Both the position numbers and the translations under genes were made by a program. This document shows positions 40,486 through 46,777 of a stretch of 46,777 nt of DNA, in pieces. Origin of the DNA: an uncultured Clostridia bacterium (lineage in GTDB: Bacteria > Bacillota > Clostridia > UMGS1883); assembly GCA_934476455.1 (NCBI GenBank), contig CAKSNY010000022.1, forward strand, positions 1 to 46,777, read 5' to 3'. The notes under the pieces are model-generated. The model was not told the DNA's origin, searched no databases, and worked only from the letters and a program-made list of their open reading frames with translations. Position 1 is the first letter of the stretch. The number at the start of each line of letters is the position of its first letter.

Positions 40486-41907
40486 ATGAAAAAGCTATTA
40501 TCGGTCTTAATTGCAGCTGTTTTACTTATGACATCGCTTTGCGCGGGAGCTGCTTCGCTGGATTTTCTTACAAATCCTTCTGTAAATCTTACGCAAAATT
40601 CACAGTTTAGCATTAAGTTTGACAACCCCAAGGATATATGCTCTCTTTTAAAAGAGCTTAATATGCCCAAACAGGTAAGCTACTTTACGGATATGGAAAA
40701 GCTTCTTGCGGGGCTTCTCAGCTTTGAGGGTACATATAATGCAAAGATTGATTGTGCCAAGGACTATTCAAAAGGAAAGGTTGAGGTTACAAGCACAATT
40801 TTAAATAATACCGATGTGAACAGGAATTTAAATATATCTTCAAAAAGCAATTTCGGTGTGTGGGTTGATTATGATATGACATCGCAGACACCGCGCTTTA
40901 AAACAATCGTTTCCTATCCTTTTATGGATCGCTACCTCGTTTCCGATTCTGCCGAGACGGAGAAGCTCGTTCCCGGGCTTACGCAGTACTATTCCAATGT
41001 TCTTAACAAAAATTTTGTGGACAGCACAAACACCTTTGCGGCAGGGCTTTTGGCAAAGTATGCGAATATAAACGTTTCCGGCGGCAAATGTACGATTAAG
41101 ATTGACAATGCCGGGCTTCTCTCTATGATTCGCGAAGGGATGGGGCAGCTTTCTGCAATATGTGCGCCGCTTTTAGGCGATAAGCAGTCAAAGGCAGACT
41201 TTGAAAATGCCCTCGGTGCGCTTTCTTCGTTTAAGGACTTTACAATACTCGGCAAAGACGGAATAACGCTTACATATAATTTTTCCGGAACTAAAATAAC
41301 CTCTTACACCGGCGATATTGACATAAGCCTTGACTTAAAGGAGCTGTACAAAAATATCACCGGAAACGACTGGGGCTTTGTAAGCCAGGGCAAGATTGAT
41401 TTTACGGTTACGACAAAGGGCACATGCTCAAACTATGACAAAACCTCTGTCACGCTTCCCAATATTACGAAGGAGAATTCTGTGCCTGCCGAATCATTGC
41501 TTTCTTCGGCAGGCACATCCGACACAGATTTCCCCCTCTTTGGTGAAAACAAGTTCGGTGCAAAAAGCGTATTCGGAATTTCGCCGCAGCTTCCCGTAAT
41601 TGATGCAAACGCATATCTTCCGCTTCGCTCTGTGCTTGAAGATTCATTGGGGGACAAATGCTCTATTTCCTACGACAACGGTGCCGTTACAATATCGGTT
41701 GACGGCAGCAGCCCCATTTATATCAATGAAAACAGCGATAAAGCATATAAAGACAACGAAGAGTATTTGATAGGAAAGGTCACTCTGATTGACGGTAAGC
41801 TTTACGTTTCGCAGCGCTTTTTTGAAAAATATTTTGGGCTTACACTTGTAAGCGCAACGTATGATTTATTTGAACACGAATATTCGTTTTACCTTGAAAA
41901 CAACTGA
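40486..41907 (+). CDS. Secreted protein with copper-amine-oxidase N-domain-like C-terminus
   Basis: The 473-residue protein has a clear signal peptide (KKLLSVLIAAVLLMTSLCAGAAS, in two parts: basic start and hydrophobic core, cleavage after AGA). The long middle region (about 30-340) has repeated beta-rich stretches without a recognised domain. The C-terminal part (about 370-473: ANAYLPLRSVLEDSLGD, YDNGAVTISVDG, LYVSQRFFEKYFG) resembles the copper amine oxidase N-terminal/stalk domain that Clostridia use as a cell-surface or binding module. The start at 40486 has GGAGG upstream. It lies 34 bases before rhaB with no terminator. Confidence 0.75.
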   Translation: MKKLLSVLIAAVLLMTSLCAGAASLDFLTNPSVNLTQNSQFSIKFDNPKDICSLLKELNMPKQVSYFTDMEKLLAGLLSFEGTYNAKIDCAKDYSKGKVEVTSTILNNTDVNRNLNISSKSNFGVWVDYDMTSQTPRFKTIVSYPFMDRYLVSDSAETEKLVPGLTQYYSNVLNKNFVDSTNTFAAGLLAKYANINVSGGKCTIKIDNAGLLSMIREGMGQLSAICAPLLGDKQSKADFENALGALSSFKDFTILGKDGITLTYNFSGTKITSYTGDIDISLDLKELYKNITGNDWGFVSQGKIDFTVTTKGTCSNYDKTSVTLPNITKENSVPAESLLSSAGTSDTDFPLFGENKFGAKSVFGISPQLPVIDANAYLPLRSVLEDSLGDKCSISYDNGAVTISVDGSSPIYINENSDKAYKDNEEYLIGKVTLIDGKLYVSQRFFEKYFGLTLVSATYDLFEHEYSFYLENN

Positions 41908-41941
41908 TTTACAAATTATATAAAATAAAGGAGTAAAAAAA

Positions 41942-43267
41942 ATGTCATTTCTTGCTATTGATATCGGCGCTTCAAGCGGGCGGCATATGCTCGGTGAAAG
42001 AGTAAACGGAAAAATAGTTCTTACCGAGGTGTACCGGTTTAAAAACGGTCCGAAAATGAAAAACGGTCATTTATGCTGGGACGGCAAGCAGCTGTTTTCC
42101 GACATTATTGCCGGAATGAAGAAGTGCGGCGAAATGGGTATTACGCCCGAAAGCGTTGCCATTGACTGTTTCGGGGTGGATTTTGTTCTTCTTGACGAAA
42201 ATGACTGCCTTATAGGTGATACTGTTTCATACCGTGACGAAAGAACGCTTAAGGTTAAGGACGAGGTTTTCGGTATTATAAACGAAGACGGTCTTTTTGC
42301 CCGCACGGGAATTGCATATCAGCCGTTTAATACTATTTTCCAGTTATATGCTGTTAAGAAGGAATCTCCCGAAGATATGAAGCGTGCAAAATCATTTTTG
42401 ATGCTTCCGGAATATTTTAATTTCCTTCTCACGGGCGTAAAAATGAACGAATTTACAAACGCTTCCACAACGCAGCTTGTAAACGTTAAAACGCGTGAGT
42501 ATGACAGCGAGCTTTTGTCTATGCTCGGCATCCCCTCCGACCTTTTCGGAAAGCTTCATATGCCGTCAGAGGTTGTCGGCGAATTGCTTCCCGAAATACA
42601 AAAGCTTGTAGGTTATAACTGCAAGGTTGTTTTGGCAGCAAGCCATGATACAGGCTCTGCCGTTATGACAGTTCCCAATGAGGATGACGCCATTTATATA
42701 AGCAGCGGAACATGGTCGCTTATGGGAGTACTTCTTAACAAGCCCAACTGCACCAAAGAAGCAAAGGACGCAGGCTTTACCAATGAAGGCGCTTTTGACG
42801 GAAAGGTTCGTTTCTTGAAGAATATAACAGGCTTTTGGGTTGTACAGCAGCTTCGCGAACAAATTCCAATTAACGAAGGCTTCGGCGAAATGTGTACGAT
42901 TGCGGAAAAATCAGGCTATGATACACCGATTGACATCAACAGCCCCCTTCTGTTTTCACCCAAAAATATGCAGGAGGCAGTGCTTACGCAGCTTGAAAAC
43001 CAAGGCGCACCGAAGCCGAAAAACGTTGCCGAGCTTTTGGCTGCCGTTTACCACGGCATGGCATACGGCTATAAAAAAACAGTTACAGAGCTTGAAGAAA
43101 TTACCGGCAAAACCTATAACACCATATACATTATAGGCGGCGGAAGCCAGAACGGTTTTGTAAACAGGCTTACCGAAAAGTACAGCGGGAAAACCGTTAA
43201 AACAGGTGAGATTGAAGCAACCGCAATAGGAAATATTATGGCGCAGGAAGGCGCAAATCTTAAGTAA
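41942..43267 (+). CDS. rhaB: Rhamnulokinase (FGGY family)
   Basis: RhaB phosphorylates L-rhamnulose at C1. The 441-residue FGGY kinase has the ATP-binding start AIDIGASSGRHMLGE, VAIDCFGVDFVLLD, the rhamnulokinase stretch GIAYQPFNTIFQLYAV, the catalytic Asp in AASHDTGSAV, SSGTWSLMG and the second phosphate-binding IIGGGSQNGFVNRL. The family call is firm. Rhamnose isomerase and rhamnulose-1-phosphate aldolase are not in the window. Confidence 0.92.
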   Translation: MSFLAIDIGASSGRHMLGERVNGKIVLTEVYRFKNGPKMKNGHLCWDGKQLFSDIIAGMKKCGEMGITPESVAIDCFGVDFVLLDENDCLIGDTVSYRDERTLKVKDEVFGIINEDGLFARTGIAYQPFNTIFQLYAVKKESPEDMKRAKSFLMLPEYFNFLLTGVKMNEFTNASTTQLVNVKTREYDSELLSMLGIPSDLFGKLHMPSEVVGELLPEIQKLVGYNCKVVLAASHDTGSAVMTVPNEDDAIYISSGTWSLMGVLLNKPNCTKEAKDAGFTNEGAFDGKVRFLKNITGFWVVQQLREQIPINEGFGEMCTIAEKSGYDTPIDINSPLLFSPKNMQEAVLTQLENQGAPKPKNVAELLAAVYHGMAYGYKKTVTELEEITGKTYNTIYIIGGGSQNGFVNRLTEKYSGKTVKTGEIEATAIGNIMAQEGANLK

Positions 43268-43282
43268 CTTTAGGAGCTTCTT

Positions 43283-46009
43283 ATGGATTTTAAAAAGATT
43301 GATAACAAATACAGATTTGTTCCGTTTTGGTCGTGGAACGAAAAGCTTTCCACCGACGAAACCGCACGACAGATCGATGTTATGGAAAAGGCAGGTATCG
43401 GCGGCTTTATTATGCATGCCCGCGGCGGGCTTGAAACGGCTTATATGGGTGACGAATGGTTCCGCAATATATCCGTTGGTATCGATGAAGCCAAAGAGCG
43501 CGGTATGAAGGCTTGGGCATATGATGAAAACGGATGGCCGAGCGGATTCGGTGCAGGAATAATAAGCGGCAAAGGGCTCGATTTCCAGCAGAAATTTTTA
43601 AGAATGGAATCGGGAGCACCGACAAACGACCGCACTATTGTTTATAAAGACGGCTATCATTTTTACTACGATGTAAACCCATATTACGTGGATTTAATGA
43701 ATCCTGAGGTTACAAAAGCTTTTATAAAAGAAATATACGAACCGTATTACGAAAAATATAAAAATTCGTTTGAGGGATTTTTCACCGACGAACCGCAGCT
43801 TGCACATACCGGAAACGGGCTTTGTATTCCGTGGAGCTTTATTCTTCCGGCAGAATACAAAAAAGAATACGGTGAAGAGCTTTTGGAAAAGCTTATAGAG
43901 CTTTTCCGCCCCGTAGGGAACTACGAAGATACACGCATAAAATTCTGGCTTTTGGTAACAAAGCTGTTTTCCGAAAACTTTATGCGTACAATTTATAACT
44001 GGTGCGATGAACGCTCGCTCAAGCTTACAGGGCATTTGCTTTGTGAAGAGGAGCTAATCTCGCAGCTTGTGTCCTGCGGAAGCACAATGCCTGCATATGA
44101 ATATTTTCATATGCCCGGTATGGATTGGCTCGGAAGAAATGTGCGCGAATGTCTTACGCCGCTTCAGGTGTCCTCCGTGGCACACCAGCTTGGGAAAAAG
44201 GAAGTACTTTCCGAAACATTTGCGCTGTGCGGGCATAATGTAAGCTTTGATGAATTAAAGCATATCACGCAGCACCAGATGGCGCGCGGAATAACCAGAA
44301 TTTGCCCGCACCTTGAGGGATATTCGATACGCGGTCTGCGAAAGCGTGACTATCCCCCGGCTATGTATTTTCAGCAGCCCTGGTGGGAGGAATACCCGGG
44401 CTTTACAGAAACCGTGTCACGCATCGGAATGATACTTTCCGAGGGCAGCGTAAAATTTGACACATTGCTCTTGCACAATCAAACCACGGCTTGGGCTCTT
44501 TACGATGCTAACGACGATTGCAAGCCCCGCATAAAAGAATATAACGACGCTCTTTTGGAAGCAATAAGGGTGCTTGAAAAAAAGCATATACCGTTCCACC
44601 TGGGCGACGAAATTATTCTTTCCCGCCATGCACATATTGAGGACGGATTCTTCGTCGTAGGCACGCAGCGTTACAAAAACGTTGTTTTGCCGCCGAATAA
44701 ACACCTGTTAAAATCTACGGTTCAGCTTTTAAACGAGTTTGAGCACGCGGGAGGATGTATAACAACGGCGGATAAGCTGCCCGAAAACGATATATGCGAA
44801 AATGAAGATTTGTGGTATACCGTGAGAGAGCTTGACGGATGCAAAATTCATTACTTTGCAAACAGCACCGACAAGGAATTTACCGCCAATATCACGCACG
44901 GCAGCAAAATGATAAACCTTGAAACGGGCGATGTTTTACCTTTCTATGGGATTTACAAGTTCCATGCTTATGAGAGCATTATGGTTATTGACGACGGCTC
45001 TGCCGCTCCGTCACGCCCGTTTAAAAAGCAGCCCAAAATTCTTGACATTTCCGGAGAATGGGAGGTTTCAGACTTCGGCGACAACGCCCTGACCCTTGAT
45101 ACCTGCACGGTGTATTTTGACGGCGAGCTTGTGGGCGAAAACATAAATGCCCCGGACGTGATACATATGGCGCTTGCGCTTAAACGCAATGTGCTTATAA
45201 AATGCGACTATACGTTTGAGATCCGCGCTGTTCCGGACAGAATAAAGCTTGTGTTTGAAACGCCCGAAAAATTCACCGTTTCATTAAACGGCGCTCCGCT
45301 GACCTCTTCCGATAAAGGTTATTTCATAGACAAATCAATGCGTGTTTTTGACATTGCACCGCTTGTAAACGAAGGCACAAATACAATTTCTCTTACAACA
45401 GATTACACGCCGTCCCCGCAGCTTTTATCCTCACTTTCCAAAGCTCTTTCCTTTGAGGGTGAGAAAAATAAACTCTGCTTTGATACGGAAACGGAAGCGG
45501 TTTATATTATCGGCAACTTTTCCGTTATGAACGACGGCGGCTTTGTTCAGCTTGACAAAAACGCCGTCCGCTCCAAGGGAAGCTTTTATATCGACAAGCC
45601 GAAAAAATTTGTTTCCGCGGCTAACCTTGAACAACAGGGGTTTGCATTTTTTGCAGGTCGGCTTACGCTTAAGAAAAAGTTTAATTTATCCGACGCGGGA
45701 TATGCATTGTCCTTTAATAAAAAAGGTGTAAATGCAGTAAATGTGAAAGTAAACGGAAAAAGCGCAGGTTCGGTGCTTTGGGCGCCTAACGAGTGCGATT
45801 TATCCGATTACCTTACGAAAGGCGATAATACAATAGAGATTACGCTTGTCAACAACCTACGTAATCTGTTAGGTCCGCATCATCTTCCCATTGGTGAAAG
45901 CTATACCGTTTGCCCGCACGATTTTTATAAAGCCCCGTGCGTATGGAACGGTATGAAGCCCACCCCGTGGAATGATTGTTATTGCCTTGTCGAATTTGGA
46001 ATTGAATAA
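43283..46009 (+). CDS. GH106-like glycoside hydrolase, probable alpha-L-rhamnosidase
   Basis: This 908-residue protein has no signal peptide, so it is cytoplasmic. The N-terminal barrel begins RFVPFWSWNEKLSTDETARQ (11-30), then AGIGGFIMHARGGLE (37-51), AYDENGWPSGFG (79-90) and an acidic pair in GFFTDEPQLAH (Asp169-Glu170). Later come GHLLCEEELISQ, SETFALCGHN and HLEGYSIRG. The C-terminal half (about 590-908) has beta-sandwich modules ending with a galactose-binding-like domain. Pattern and position beside rhaB point to the GH106 or a related rhamnosidase group; I cannot exclude an unclassified family. Confidence 0.8.
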   Translation: MDFKKIDNKYRFVPFWSWNEKLSTDETARQIDVMEKAGIGGFIMHARGGLETAYMGDEWFRNISVGIDEAKERGMKAWAYDENGWPSGFGAGIISGKGLDFQQKFLRMESGAPTNDRTIVYKDGYHFYYDVNPYYVDLMNPEVTKAFIKEIYEPYYEKYKNSFEGFFTDEPQLAHTGNGLCIPWSFILPAEYKKEYGEELLEKLIELFRPVGNYEDTRIKFWLLVTKLFSENFMRTIYNWCDERSLKLTGHLLCEEELISQLVSCGSTMPAYEYFHMPGMDWLGRNVRECLTPLQVSSVAHQLGKKEVLSETFALCGHNVSFDELKHITQHQMARGITRICPHLEGYSIRGLRKRDYPPAMYFQQPWWEEYPGFTETVSRIGMILSEGSVKFDTLLLHNQTTAWALYDANDDCKPRIKEYNDALLEAIRVLEKKHIPFHLGDEIILSRHAHIEDGFFVVGTQRYKNVVLPPNKHLLKSTVQLLNEFEHAGGCITTADKLPENDICENEDLWYTVRELDGCKIHYFANSTDKEFTANITHGSKMINLETGDVLPFYGIYKFHAYESIMVIDDGSAAPSRPFKKQPKILDISGEWEVSDFGDNALTLDTCTVYFDGELVGENINAPDVIHMALALKRNVLIKCDYTFEIRAVPDRIKLVFETPEKFTVSLNGAPLTSSDKGYFIDKSMRVFDIAPLVNEGTNTISLTTDYTPSPQLLSSLSKALSFEGEKNKLCFDTETEAVYIIGNFSVMNDGGFVQLDKNAVRSKGSFYIDKPKKFVSAANLEQQGFAFFAGRLTLKKKFNLSDAGYALSFNKKGVNAVNVKVNGKSAGSVLWAPNECDLSDYLTKGDNTIEITLVNNLRNLLGPHHLPIGESYTVCPHDFYKAPCVWNGMKPTPWNDCYCLVEFGIE

Positions 46010-46027
46010 TTATAAGGAGGTTTTTTT

Positions 46028-46621
46028 ATGAAAAAAGTTATCATCACTATAGGGCGTGAATTTGGAAGCGGCGGGCGTGAAATAGGCATTAAGCTGTCTG
46101 AAAAGCTTGGCATACCCTTTTACGACAAAGAGCTTATCGTACGCACCGCGGAAAAGTCAAATCTTGAACAAAGTATTATAGAACGGTATGACGAGCAGCA
46201 CGCCTTTCCGGCATTTTCATCATCAAATATTTTTGATATTTATCAAATGCCTATGTCTGACAGGGTGTACATTGCCCAGGCGGACGTTATACGCGATATT
46301 GCCTCCAAAGGCAGCTGCATTATAGTCGGAAGATGTGCAAACTTCATACTTGCGGACGATCCCAATTGCTTCAGTGTATTTATTCAGGCTCCTATGAAGG
46401 ATAAGGTTAACCGCAAGCGCCCGCTTCTTGAAGGCAAGACAGACAGTGAAATTGAATCGCACATAAGAAGGATAGATAAAAAGCGCGCTAAATATTTCAC
46501 TTATTATACAGATTTAATATGGGGCGGCGCCGCTAATTATGACCTGTGCATAAACAGCAGTCTTTTGGGAATTGACAAAACGGTTGACCTTATTATAGAC
46601 GCCGTTAATCTTCGCGGATAA
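46028..46621 (+). CDS. Cytidylate kinase-like P-loop protein
   Basis: The 197-residue protein has the cytidylate-kinase-like NTP-binding motif ITIGREFGSGGREIG (residues 6-20) and DKELI. It also has the AQADVIRDIASKGSCIIVGRCANF segment, then a basic RIDKKRAKYF region and the GAANYDLCINSSLLG end. This family is common in Clostridia; its substrate is not established and differs from Cmk, whose NMP-binding insert it lacks. GGAGG stands 6-8 bases before the ATG. It is 18 bases after the glycosidase gene, so it is the last gene of the locus. Confidence 0.87.
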   Translation: MKKVIITIGREFGSGGREIGIKLSEKLGIPFYDKELIVRTAEKSNLEQSIIERYDEQHAFPAFSSSNIFDIYQMPMSDRVYIAQADVIRDIASKGSCIIVGRCANFILADDPNCFSVFIQAPMKDKVNRKRPLLEGKTDSEIESHIRRIDKKRAKYFTYYTDLIWGGAANYDLCINSSLLGIDKTVDLIIDAVNLRG

Positions 46622-46641
46622 GCAGCTTTATAACTAAAAAG

Positions 46642-46681
46642 AGAGCTGTTTAAAAAGTCAATTGACTTTTTAAACAGCTCT
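46642..46681. repeat. Palindrome family, copy 3
   Basis: This is a 40-base perfect palindrome (20-base arms, centre AA|TT at 46660-46663) shortly after the cytidylate-kinase-like gene. It has the same AGCTGTTTAAAAA/TTTTTAAACAGCT arms as the copies at 7689-7746 and 13729-13768 and a different, still fully paired, inner segment. It is a probable terminator. Confidence 0.85.
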
Positions 46682-46753
46682 TTCATTCTAGGGGATAGGA
46701 AAAAAAGCTTCAGAACGGACAAACTGAACCCGAAGATGTATATAGATACTTCG

Positions 46754-46777
46754 AGAGGTGAAGTTTGTTCGTAGCAA
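46754..46777 (+). repeat. 24-base exact repeat at the right edge
   Basis: This is identical to 7745-7768 and runs off the window. As at the first copy, a GAGGTG SD-like site precedes a possible TTG start, and a GTG frame reads KFVRS. It may be the beginning of a repeated gene, for instance a transposase, cut by the window edge. The bases between the palindrome and this repeat (46682-46753) show no other feature. Confidence 0.5.

Noticed and set aside
1..46777. CRISPR arrays, tRNA or rRNA genes, phage genes, toxin-antitoxin pairs
   Set aside because: No regularly spaced direct repeats, no cloverleaf-like or rRNA-like sequence, and no matching protein families seen.

Overview
The window reads as chromosomal DNA of a low-to-moderate GC, spore-forming member of the Clostridia (Bacillota). 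The evidence is SpoIID, a DUF1540 Cys-rich protein, L27 with a cleavable N-terminal extension beside its Prp protease, strong SD sequences with many TTG/GTG starts, and near-consensus sigma-A promoters. The species cannot be named. I see no tRNA, rRNA, CRISPR array, prophage or intact insertion sequence. No gene-free stretch exceeds about 220 bases.

Left part (60-9076, mostly minus strand): a cell-wall recycling pair (murQ and an XRE-HTH/BadF-type sugar kinase fusion under a perfect consensus promoter), a YitT membrane protein, a YoaP-like acetyltransferase, an EamA exporter, a LiaF-like membrane protein, a TetR regulator with its methyltransferase partner, and argF on the plus strand. An MFS transporter follows, at the end of the tig-clpP-clpX series.

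Central part (9085-22000, minus strand): housekeeping genes. tig-clpP-clpX provide folding and proteolysis. rplU-prp-rpmA is followed, after a terminator, by obg-yhbY-nadD-yqeK-rsfS-leuS-thrC, with overlaps or short gaps. A small DUF1540 gene on the plus strand sits between a phosphoesterase gene and the 3' end of thrC.

22014-29656 (minus strand): a self-contained phosphotransferase operon. It runs from a PRD/EIIB/EIIA regulator through HPr, Enzyme I, EIIA, EIIB and EIIC (fructose family) to two different class II aldolases. It carries the whole phosphate relay and no kinase for the sugar phosphate.

29811-35476: putP, an amidohydrolase (plus), a lipoprotein with a GGADGPT motif, queA and spoIID. 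35557-46621 (plus strand): asd-dapA-dapB with a hemolysin-III-like protein and a flavin-reductase-like protein, then an AraC regulator, a secreted copper-amine-oxidase-like protein, rhamnulokinase, a GH106-like glycosidase and a cytidylate-kinase-like protein, which together look like a rhamnoside-use locus.

The most unusual items are the XRE-kinase fusion beside murQ, the autonomous PTS/twin-aldolase operon with a promoter-straddling dyad, a family of three perfect or near-perfect palindromes with compensatory base changes, a 24-base repeat that recurs exactly at the right edge, a lysine/alanine-rich tail on trigger factor, and the GADGPT lipoprotein.
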